Shown here in pieces: positions 50,311 to 60,281 of a stretch of 64,000 nucleotides of DNA; position 1 is the stretch's first letter; each line of letters starts with the position of its first letter. Origin of the DNA: Otatea glauca (lineage: Eukaryota > Streptophyta > Magnoliopsida > Poales > Poaceae); contig CM070715.1 in the NCBI GenBank assembly GCA_036346275.1, positions 71,907,667 through 71,971,666 on the forward strand. Reading direction: 5' to 3'. The notes beneath the pieces were generated by a model, which saw nothing but the letters and a program-made list of their open reading frames with translations, was not told where the DNA came from and searched no databases. Both the position numbers and the translations under genes were made by a program.

Positions 50311-51745
50311 TCAGAGGGAGGGTGAATGATCCCAAATAAAATTTTCCCCCACTCAAAATGATCCAACCAAGCCTACAAACAATTGAATCAAAAGGAGCAA
50401 ATAAGATGGAGTAAATGCTCTTTATGGGCGGTGCTACCATAGGACGGCTGGTAGCACCGGAGGCCAGTAGTACCGCACAATGGACGGCAGCATCGGGCTC
50501 AAGAACAGTAGCAAGAATATAGTCTGAAAACAGCACGACTCAAAAGCAAATTTGAGGAATCTTTTGATCGGCTAGACAAAAACTCACGAAACTTGGTAGA
50601 TGTACTCTCAAGGATATCAGGAACTTATTCTAACCTTCAATCGCAAGGATTGATGCCAAAGTTCTGACCTTTTTACCCATAAAGGAAGAACACACCAAGT
50701 TTAAGCAAAACTCAAGAACTTGATCTTGGACTTGCTAGTGGGGTTTTCATGACCAAGATGATCTTGGATAACCTCCCACACTTTACAGCAAGCAAGAGCA
50801 CAAGTCAAAAACCCCGCAAACATGATTTTGAAGAATGATTCACTCAAGAACACAAAACCGGTTTCTTGCAAGGAAAACACATGGATTGCCTAAATGATTG
50901 GGATATGATCTGAAGAAGATTCATCCATCAATCAACATCCTCGGCATATGAATCAAAAGCATGTAGAAGGAGAGGAGGCAAATCCAAAAGCATGTAGAAG
51001 GAGGGGAGGCAGATCCAAATTACATGAATGTAAATTGCTAGAATGTAAGTGCTGAATTTGAGTGCTGAATTTAAATACGTAAAGTAAATTCAAGTATAAG
51101 GAAAAATGATTTGCATTTCTAGAAGGGAGGTTTACAAAGCCTCACAACAAGGTGGGCAAAATCTTAAAGGAGACAAAAACCTCTAAAACCTTTAAGAGGA
51201 GGAAGGCCACCCCTCCCCCTCTATTTATACTACTCTTGGGCCACCTATCACCCTTGGATAAGTCTCTCAACCCTAGGGCACACCATCAAGGGCTAGGATT
51301 GACCCACTCACATAGCCATGCAAGGGCTAATTAACCCAAAACCCACCGAACAAATCGGGTTTTCTTGCATGGTTTTCAAAGCACACTAACTAAACCTGCT
51401 ATCCTATCAACTAGACCGTGATCCGACGACACTCCTTGATCCAAGCAGCTTCTAGCCAGCATCGCTACCGTTCCTTATCTTCTTGGCTTGCCATGACTCT
51501 GTCTTCGATCATCTTCCGACGATCCTCAACCTTTTGGACCTCCGACGCTCCTCGCCTAGTCCCAGTCATCCTTCGCCTCACCATGATCTAGCTTCGTCGT
51601 CCTGTAACCATCAAAAATAAGGAAACACATCACATAGCAATGTCCAAAAAGATATGCAATGAAATCCATCAAAAACACAACTTTTGGAACATATCCGCTC
51701 ATCAGGGCCGGTGCTACCGCCCCAGGCCGATACCGCTGCCCTACA
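50311..51745 (-). repeat. 5' LTR of SIRE element F, truncated
   Basis: It aligns with 28220-29620 of the 3' LTR, in the same orientation. It ends in the CGGTGCTACCG palindrome region around 51705-51745. The last about 350-450 bases of the LTR are missing and replaced by unrelated DNA with a GGGCGA hairpin array. The TATA box is at 51221-51230. Confidence 0.82.
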
Positions 51746-52290
51746 ACCGATTTTTTTAATAATACATTTTATAAAAGTAAATGCGACATTAATATGCCGA
51801 ATTTTTTTCTGCAAAAAATAATACTGGTTCATCCAACCGCTTGGCGAAATTGGAGCAGTAGCCAGATGGATGGGCGAAGACCCTAATTTCGTCGAATCGT
51901 TGGGCGATAAAACGTTAATTGCATCATTAGCCTCACCCTGACAGAGCAGTCTAATCCTGGCTTGACATGTGGTAATTTTCGCCAACTGGTTAGGCGACAA
52001 CTAGTTGCCGCCACACAGTTGGGTGACAACTAGTAGTCGCCCATTGGTTCGGCGACTACTACTTGTCGCCCAACAGTGTGGCGAAGAAAACCATGTGGTT
52101 TTTTTAAATAATACATTTTTTATTAAAATTGCAAAAATATACCTCGATCTCAAAAAATTGCAAAAATATACCTCTGTCGCCCGATAGTTGGGCGACAAGA
52201 GTGGGAGAGCTGAGTCAGTGCTGATGTGGCGCCAAATTATCGGGCGAGAGGATTCAGTCGCCCCACCATCGGGCGATTGGAAGAAGTCAC
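51746..52290. repeat. GGGCGA/TCGCCC hairpin array
   Basis: At least eight copies of TTGGGCGAC or its inverse GTCGCCCAA alternate in inverted pairs. Examples are GTAGTCGCCC..GGCGACTAC at 52034-52058, and TGTCGCCCGATAGTTGGGCG starting at 52175. Two copies of a flank TTTTTTTAATAATACATTTT lie about 345 bases apart (51750 and 52097, the second with one base extra). It begins where the SIRE LTR breaks off. This is the design of a DNA-transposon terminal region, but I cannot name the family. Confidence 0.65.
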
Positions 52291-52865
52291 CCCAAATAAA
52301 TTGTAAAAGTCATGAAATTTTTTTGGGAGAAAATTTAATTCATGAGGAAGTTTTTGCACTGATTTTATTCGAAAATTCGCTGTAATCTGTGAGCATTAAT
52401 TATTAAAAGTCAGTGTTATTTTGACGGTTGCTAGAATTGTATAGTTGAAAGTAGGGTCAAAAATTCAGAAAAAATCATATTTGTAGGTGGTAATTCATAT
52501 AGTGTTTTACAAAATTATTTGTCGGTTAATTATTTTCAGAAAAAAAAATCAAATTTTGTTGTTCGTCATTCTCTTTCGTTGTGCGACAAACTTGACGACA
52601 AATCATAGTAAACTATTGAATAAAACCTGACATTGATATTTCAAAGTGCAAGGCTAAGTACAAACTGGGATACAATATAGGTATATACATGCCTTAGAGA
52701 ATTCATACAACTGGGATACGACATAGGTACATGCCTCTGGTGAAGGACTAAGTCACAAAACCATATATTCAATGGCCATGGTCGTCGGGATAGGGTATGG
52801 TCAAAAAACAAAAGTTATCTATTGGTGGCTAACGGGGTACTACGTTTGGATACCTGATAGGGCTT
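52291..52865. other. AT-rich stretch without recognised features
   Basis: No conserved frame, repeat or signal was recognised. It lies just downstream of the Myb/SANT-like gene on the minus strand, so part of it may be its 3' untranslated region. Confidence 0.4.
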
Positions 52866-53788
52866 AATGTAATATCATCATCAGGATTCGGAGGACTCCG
52901 AGGATGCAAGGTCGTGGCCTAGGTGGTATGAAATCGTCATCATCATCGTCATTTGTATGGTTAGGAGCTAGCCCTCCTTCAGTGCTGGTTGAACGTCCTC
53001 TTGCATTGTTTCTTGAACGGCCTGTTGTATTAGTGCTTGAACGGCCTATTGTAGTAGTGCTTGAACGGCCTGTTGTGGTAGTACTTGAACATCGAGGTCT
53101 AGGTGTACGAAATCGCCATCATCATCGTCATCGTCATTTGCATAGTTAGAAGCAAGCCCCCTTCGGTGGTGGTTGAACATCCTCTTGAACTTGCTGCTGC
53201 AACAAAACTGGGTCGACTTCTACCCCTCCAGTTAGATCCTCTTCTGCATCTTCTGCACGAACCAGGCATCACACCCCCGCCGAACAGCATATACATCGCT
53301 AAGAATTCTGGGATATCTTTTTTCAGCAACTCTTCATCCTTTGGGAATGAGTAACACACAAGACGAGCATACGAAGTAGTGAACTTATGTATAATGCTAA
53401 AAAGATTAGTAGGGTGAATAAATATAAAATAACTAACCTTAATATGCTCTGCATACTGATCGGGCAGCATCAGTAGCCTGTAAGATCTTCTAAAGAAACC
53501 TGTAGCAAAAGGGTGGTCGGCTAGTTCTCACACCCTGAAATACCTTTGACGTCACCCTTGCAAATGCGCCTTGAGGTCATCGAAGGTCACAAGGTTCAGG
53601 TCAGAGGTTGTCACGTTATGCCTCGGTAATGTCGGACATCACTCTTGCAATTTGAACACCACTTTACTTAGGTTCTCCTCGTTGAATGGATCGTTCTTCC
53701 CATTATGCGTAACCTTTAACATGTAATGAAGGGCTACGGTGCTCATATCTGCCGTCCAGGAGAATGATCTTCTAGAGGATGCAGCCAT
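52866..53788 (-). pseudogene. Myb/SANT-like domain protein (transposon-associated type), two exons
   Basis: ATG at 53788 gives MAASSRRSFSWTADMSTVAL, whose Trp-initiated helix fits the start of a Myb/SANT-like DNA-binding domain. Exon 1 (53438-53788) contains two in-frame TGA codons, then reads FFRRSYRLLMLPDQYAEHIK and ends at a GTTAGT donor. Exon 2 (about 53396-52866) continues KDEELLKKDIPEFLAMYMLF, which fits the end of that family's conserved region. A low-complexity tail follows, with an 8-residue repeat (STTTGRSS, STTIGRSS, STNTTGRS; 24-bp repeats at 52990-53092). Asp runs DDDDDDFI and DDDDDDGDFV are encoded at about 52931 and 53110. The family call rests on pattern only. It lies downstream of the PMD gene on the same strand. 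Confidence 0.45.
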
Positions 53789-53832
53789 GGTGAAGTGTGA
53801 GTGGGAGCTGTGGATGTGTGCCTGCGGTTTGG

Positions 53833-53842
53833 CCTTTTATAG
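53833..53842 (-). promoter_or_regulatory. TATA box of the Myb/SANT-like gene
   Basis: The minus strand reads CTATAAAAGG, 45-54 bases upstream of the ATG at 53788, a normal plant promoter distance. This supports the chosen start. Confidence 0.65.
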
Positions 53843-53989
53843 ACTCGAAGGGGTGGTGTATGGACTAAGTGTTGGAAGGTAAGATTCAAACATACAGACG
53901 GATATCAAAACACCGGAGTGTGTAGTCAAGTGAGGCTGAAAAGGAAGTCATGCATGCAATGTGTTAGTACAGACAAAGCTGATGGTAGC

Positions 53990-54215
53990 ATGTTGTCAAA
54001 TTGGCCTCGCAGAGCTGATGGTCTCGTGTTGTCAAATCAGCCTGAAAAAGTTAGAAGCATTGGGCAGTGTTGCAACTTGTCACTGCAAAAGGTGATGGAT
54101 GCTACCTGTGACTTGTCTAATCGGCCTGAAAAATCTGCTCTCTTTGACTTCTCTAATCGGCCTGAAAAAGCGGCTACATGGGAGTCGTCAATTCAGTCCG
54201 AGAAAGCAACTAGCA
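53990..54215. repeat. 36-bp minisatellite, about six units
   Basis: The core CTAATCGGCCTGAAAAA recurs in register at 36-base steps. Copies have TCAAATTGG near 53995, TCAAATCAG at 54031, a degenerate unit near 54080, TCTAATCGG at 54115 and 54151, and TCAATTCAG near 54187. A period of 36 keeps the reading frame. The plus strand is open for 126 codons (53918-54298) with repeated LSNRPEK; the minus strand has repeated FSGRLEKS with one stop. Coding status is undecided. Confidence 0.8.
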
Positions 54216-54357
54216 TCGTGTTGTCACCAGAGTACCATGTTAAGAGTACGATGAATGAAATAAAAATCGATCACAACACAATTAATGGTGTGAAATAGTA
54301 AATAATACATTAAGTGAGAAAGTATAAAACATGGATATGATGACAACAAATGAGGTA

Positions 54358-57300
54358 ATCGCTGACCCGATTCGAGAATCCGCACTCTCGGTATTCTATG
54401 CCACCCGTGATCACGCTTAGCACACACAAATTTTTTACTGGTTTGCACTTTGCGCACATTACAATGATACAATAATAAATAGTGCAAACGCTTATATAAA
54501 TCAATTGTACGACCTTATGGTCTCTTACATAAATCACCACGCAGGCTTACATTATCGAGTAAAAGAAAACAATGAAAATAAGAAACTTCGTGGAAGCCTT
54601 CATCTTGCCACAGGCAACCAACTGGGCTTGCCTCCTAATTATCCGGATTTTCAAAGAACTCCTCCCAGGCCGGTGTAGACTCCTCCACTGATGTTGGGGT
54701 TGATAGGCAAGGAGGGGTGAGTACTCAAGGAACTCAACAAGTATTGCACAGAATGCAGTACTATTACTACATGCAAGGCTTATTCCAAGGAGTTGGCTTA
54801 CTTGGTTCTTTTGCTTCAAACAGCATCTTTAAACTAGCATCTTATTTAGATTAAAAGCAGTGAAATAGTTATATATAATGTTAAGTTCTTCAAACAGTTT
54901 TTCTTCAAAGATTCTCGGCACCCAACCTTAATAATTCATTTTCACACTAGCACACAGCCACCCATTCCACATTTTATTTTTGAAGATCTACCCCTTGACT
55001 GTAATCCCCGAGCAATGCTCAATATCGTGAGCACAGCTATTCGAATAGATTTGACACTCTGCAGAGGTTGTACACTTTACCCACAAGATACAGCCGCTCA
55101 CCACACAGGTGATTGTCCACAACAAAGCCTTTCAGGAACCTCTATCTTAACCAATGAACCTCTCCCAGATTGCCTTCACTATCACTCCCCACACGCAGGC
55201 GAAGTATAGGATGTGCCAACACCGCTGGATGGGCACCAAGCCGTAGCACAGGTATGCTCCCCCGCACAGATACACCCCCGTGTACTGTCATCCCGAGGTA
55301 TCAAAGGAAAGATATCAGAACCCTAATCAACTAGATCTGTCCCATATCAGACATGTGGTTGTGCGGGTGACTCAGTTCAAAGACTTGCAAGGTGAAGTCC
55401 TTAGTGACCAAGGCAAGACATTCATCACTCAACAAAGGCACACACCCAATGTGGCACATGACTCACATCACTCATCAACCCATTGCCACACAGCCCACCC
55501 GCACAAAGCCTCTTGCCACTTGCCCCGGCCTAAATCATTTCCCACCCGCTGATTATTGTGCAACACATGCCAAGAATAACTCAACCTCTGCATGTAACTA
55601 CACAGTCTCTCAGTACTCAATCTCATCATGTGGCATCATCACACCACTTTCAAAATAAATTCAATATTTCATTAGTCAACATTGATACATTTTCTGAAAG
55701 ATCATTCATGACTCGTTGCAAGGCTAAGCTTCTAATCACGGTCTAGTCACCCGTGTTGGCATCATATTAATATCCAACCAATACGAATAACCTTAGGGTG
55801 GACAATGATTTAAAGGCATACAAATAGAAATTTCAAGGTGACGATAACAATATGGGTTGATTAGCTACATACCCCAAATTAATTTAAATTCATTTTTAAA
55901 TTAACTTAGCATGCATAATTTCAAAACAAAATACATTTAGAAGAAATTGGGATCAAAATGGTGAAAGCATCACTTGCCTTCAAAGAGTTGCTGGTCTTGA
56001 TCCAAAGCTTGATCTTGAGCGCTGAACTCTTCTTCGAAACTTTCCGGCAAATTTGTGTCTACGCGTAAAAATAACATATGCAATAAATAACCAAAAGAGT
56101 AGACTATATAACCACAAAAATTCAATTAAAATTCACCATTAAAAAGATCACAATTTTACAAATTTTAGAGACTGGAATCACCTCAATCGGAGTTAAAATG
56201 CAAAAGTTATAGCCTTTTAAAATTTGCAAATATTTTTAAAAAGAATAAACCCGAATTAACATAATTATTTTTCAATAGAAAAACTGATTTATTGCGTCAG
56301 CATGACGTCAGGGGACACGTGGCACTCTCTGGTGCTACCACGTCGTCTCGATCTATGGACCCGGTCCACGGTTCGGCTCTGGTCCACCGTGGACTCGGTC
56401 CACAGAACAGTACCGACACTGACAAGTGGTCCCATTGATGACGTCAGAACTGACGTCAGCCGATTGCCTCGAGATTCGTGCACGGCCAGGCGTCAACATC
56501 TCAGCCATTCATCATCTAACGGTCAGATCTTGCTACGTGGCTAAATCTTGGCCGTCCAAAGATCAACAGTCAGATCTTCTGACGCACGCCGTAGTGCACC
56601 GAGATGCGTGCGACACGTGTCGCGCATCCAGCGGGACTCTCAGATCCAACGGTTCAATCTCGTGTGGACTCGGCGACGCTTCGGTTTCTGCGCTGCCACG
56701 CGGCACAATCGCGACGGCCCGCTTGAAATTAACGGTCGGGATCGGGTCACTCCTCGGTCAACAGGGACACGCGGCTGCATGTGATTCGGCGAGGACGCGA
56801 CTCAATCACCACCGCACGTTCAGAAATGAATGGTGTCGATCCAATCGGCGAAGCGGCTAGAGGCCGACGCGTGTACGCATCTCAGTCGCACATCTACGAT
56901 CGAGCGGCTACAGCGAAAACTACACGACAACGCTAGATCTCTACCGCTTAGATTCGATCCAACGGTGCACGTTAACCGAGTGGTTTACTGTACAACTGAG
57001 CGACGCGGCGTTATCTCACGCGTTCAAACACGATCCAACAGTTACGATCTAATCTAGGCTTAGAACAGGGAAGAGCGACGTGGACGTACCGCAACGGTTG
57101 GATGGTGATCGAACGGTCGACGGAGCTCGATGAAGACGACGGCGACGTTGGTGAGGCAGGCTGCCAGAGCTGGGGAAGACGGCGTAGACGACGGCGCTAC
57201 GGTGATCCTCCGGCGTGAAGAAGTGATCCAATCGACGCGGATTCCTTTGGCGAACTCGGAATGGGGTCGGAGCACGGTGGAGCGGCTCGGACGACGACGA

Positions 57301-57969
57301 GAGGAAGCAAAAACAACGGCGGCAAGAGGAAGCAACTACGGCGAGTCCGCACGGGCACTAGGAGGGGTCTCGGCGTGTGTGCGAGGAGTAAAAAGAAGCG
57401 GCTTGAAGTTCTCTGCAGAACGTGCTAACCGACACGGCTTAAAGAGCCTCGATGTGCGTGAAAACCGCCGACGAAACTCACGGGCATCAATGCCCACGCC
57501 TCTCCGGTGATCTCGCGAAGAAGAGACGAGTGGCTCCATCCCAACCGTCCGCGTGGACTCGACGGATGGTCTCATCGCTCGCGACGCGCGCCTCATAACC
57601 GCTCGATCGAATCGACGTCGCGCGCTAGGGTTTCGCGGCGGTGCAGCAGAATAAGACGATGGGTCGGGCCGCATGCAGATTCGCCCAACACTGTTTTAGG
57701 ATTTTCAAAACATTTTCGAATTAAAGTAATCCAGATAAATAAACAAAGCCAAAATAAATAGCAAAATACCTTAAAAATTCGAGAATATTTTGGAACATTT
57801 AGAACTCAGATAAAATATTTCCAATAAAACTTTGCATAAACCTTTGTATGAATTTAATGAAATTCAAGAAAGGTCAAAAATGAATAAATCCAATTAAAAT
57901 TCTCAGAAATTCTCAAAATTAAAAAAAATACTCCAAAATTTAAATTAGAGTAAATTTCAGGGTGTTACA
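54358..57969 (-). repeat. Ty3 LTR D, probable solo LTR
   Basis: On the minus strand it starts TGTAACACCCTG at 57969 and ends near 54358 in GATTCGGGTCAGCG-type sequence. It matches LTR E (60282-64000) along its whole length and is related to LTR C. No polypurine tract adjoins its start and no primer site adjoins its end. The flanks are GGTAC (57970-57974) and GGTAA (54354-54358), consistent with a 5-bp duplication blurred at a CTG junction. It carries the CTCTGCAGAG module (55035-55075) and a run of GATCYAACGG motifs (56510-57110). Frames in its GC-rich block are not genes. Confidence 0.75.
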
Positions 57970-57974
57970 GGTAC

Positions 57975-60281
57975 TAACCTTGAGCACCCCCAAGGTGGAC
58001 CTTCACCCCTACCCCTACCACGACCTCTCTTTGCTCTACGTGCTGAAGCCGTTGCATCGTCCAGAGGTCATGTGTGAAGCTCCTGGGACGGTCGTGCTTG
58101 CTCATAATCGGAAGGGTTGTACCGCTGGACCGGGAGACGCTCGCGGGGAGGCAACGCATACCCGTAGGAGGTGCCGTAGTCATACTGCGTCGCTACAGGG
58201 GCTGCGTGAACTGTGTCGCTAGAGGGGGCTCGTGAACTACGTCTCCGGACATGGCTCAGTCCACTGCGTGCCGGAGAAGAACTGATTCGCCCAAGAATCG
58301 GCGTACCCTGGCGAGTGCGGCGACGAAGAGAACTGTCCTCCACCCTGTGGGCAACCTGCAGTTCAGGTAGTAACATTTAATCATAGTCAAGTGATACTTA
58401 TACCAAACGTGAACAATTAAATATTGCTCGACTTACCTGGTGTGGGGACCATAGTGGGACCACGTGGTGCCTGCCAACTGGACCCTCCAGCCATGTCTGG
58501 GGCCGAAGGCACAGGGGTGTGGAAGCTGGACTCTGCCACAACTACGTAGCGAGGAGCTGGGACCGGTGTGTGGTAAGAAGGCACGCGTGGCGGCATGGAT
58601 GAGGTACCACGGTTAGTCGCGTCCATCTGCCGACAAGAAACGAGCTCCACGATCCATCGAGTCCCAGCCACCACACGGCTCCATGCTTCCGTCATCTCGT
58701 CCAATGAGACAGCGACTCCGTCACACAGCCTACTCAAAATGCTGCTGTCATACTGGTGCAAGTCCGTTGCGTGGTCCATCTGCCCCGTATGAACAAATTG
58801 TAAACACAACGACATAGCGTAACGAACAGATGATGTAATTTACGAAATAAGACTTACCAATGCATGCATTGCTGCTCCTGCCTGGCCTGGGTACAAGTCT
58901 GCCACGCTCGGAGTGTACCTGTGGGTCGGTGGCTCCTCCACAAGTAGGATACGAGTACGCGTCCGAGGCACGTACCAGGCTAGGTACTGCTGGTAGGAGT
59001 AGTCGTATGGTGTATCCTCGTCAACTATGTCCTCTAGTTCCCCATCCCACTGAAAGAGCCACAGCTCCATCCTCTAAGCCAAGGTCGCCATGCTCTTCTG
59101 AGGTCCGTGGGTGGAGAACCTTAAGAGAAATCCACATTATTACAAATATAACATAAGCATTTAACATACTTGTAGTGGGCGAGTAACTCACGAGTGCACT
59201 TTCTCTGGCACACGATCCCTCGAAGGGACAGGGACTAGCTGGCGAAGTCCAAACTGCCTCATGACTCGCTGCGGCGCATAGTCCTCCACGAAAACATCGA
59301 AGATGAGCTTCTTCCTGGTAAGCCAGTAAGCCTGGTCCCTATAGCGTAGCGTCGAGATCCCCCCTGTCGTGGCTCTCTCCACTACATGACGCTCGCTGAA
59401 GGGGTCCCAGATCACCTGCTCCACCTTTAGGTCGTCAAATGCCTCCGTGAAGGAGTGGTACGCCGAACGTACCTGCAGTTCTGCCCACTGTGGCTGCAGT
59501 AGAAAAAAATGTCTGTAAGCATATGCGATTGCAATTAAAACTGGATAAATACTCAGAAGGACGTACCTGTTGCCTAGTCCAAAGGGAGCCCACTGTCGGA
59601 CGGTCGATCGCATCACCTCCGTACATCTCGGTGGTGTAGTGTCAAGACTCGACGAAGGGTAGACCCATAAGGAAACACTCGAGCGACCAGAGCTGAAGAA
59701 GAAGACGCATCCCAGCCAGGTGGCAGTCTTGCTTTTCTTCACGCAAGAGTCGCAAAGGGCGCGGTACGTGGCAGCAAGAACCGCCGAACCCCAGGATACC
59801 TATGGTACGTCGTCTAGCTCAGCATCGGCAATAGCCCGTGCATAGGCTATCCAACGCGCGTCGACGCTATCGCCATGAGTCGACGTGGACATCACCCATC
59901 CGAACAACCAAAGCAAATAGGCCACAAGGTGCCATGCAACCTGGTAGTCCGTGGGCATCGCCGCCATCCGTTGAACCTGTGATAATTAAAATAGTGTAAT
60001 ATCAGGTTAAGGTTACATAAAACTAGAATAATATGTTTATGTACAACCACTAACCTTAAACTGGGCTAATCACCTCCTCGATAGCCCGTGCCTCTTGCCG
60101 ATCCGTATTTTTGGATCAACGGCCACCACTCCGGTGAACCTGTCCATGTCCGCCACCCACCCAGCAGGAGTCACCGAGGGTCCGATTGGTGTCTCAGCGA
60201 TCGGCAACCCTGTAAGCATGGTGATGTCCTGCAGGGTCACCGTTACCTCGCCAAAGGGAAGGTGAAAAGTGTGCATCTCCA
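57975..60281 (-). pseudogene. Plant mobile domain (PMD) protein gene, six exons seen, 5' end cut by LTR E
   Basis: Exons on the minus strand, with GT/AG signals: 60281-60055 (HTFHLPFGEVTVTLQDITML), 59976-59567 (YSWGSAVLA-type WGSAVLAATYRALCD, then LLLQLWSLECF in another frame), 59493-59192 (WDPFSERHV, RDQAYWLTRKKLIFDVFVED), 59119-58858 (YLAWYVPRTRTRI), 58779-58437 and 58355-57975 (Arg/Gly-rich tail). This is the order of the PF10536 domain of MAIN/MAIL1-type proteins. The family is linked to silencing and also occurs in transposons. The N-terminus is removed by LTR E at 60281. LTR D sits just past the last donor (AAG/GTTAGT). A stop near 60070 and a frame change near 59715 break the frame as read. 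It is transposon-associated rather than an ordinary host gene, by context. Confidence 0.8.

Larger units (their letters stand above)
28199..51745 (-). mobile_element. SIRE/Maximus-type Ty1/Copia element F, interrupted twice, lacking integrase
   Basis: On the minus strand the order is 5' LTR (50311-51745, truncated), gag (50238-47880), protease (47470-47150), reverse transcriptase (47121-46254 continuing at 34483-34373), RNase H (32526-31917), 3' spacer, polypurine tract and 3' LTR (30079-28199). Removing the solo LTR and element C leaves about 9.9 kb. Long gag with coiled coil, long 3' spacer and LTRs of about 1.85 kb fit the SIRE/Maximus lineage. The left flank TTCAA (28194-28198) is the expected target duplication. 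Its partner lies beyond the DNA that truncates the right LTR. Almost the whole integrase is absent. Confidence 0.88.

Noticed and set aside
52904..53149. Plus-strand frame with RPVVLVLERP repeats
   Set aside because: The repeats come from a 24-bp tandem array that fits the minus-strand Myb/SANT-like gene tail (STTTGRSS). The plus frame has no independent support.
56289..57674. Open frames in LTR D, and similar ones in LTR E at 62231-63759
   Set aside because: They are not conserved in frame between D and E, overlap on both strands and show no domain. They belong to the GC-rich LTR block.
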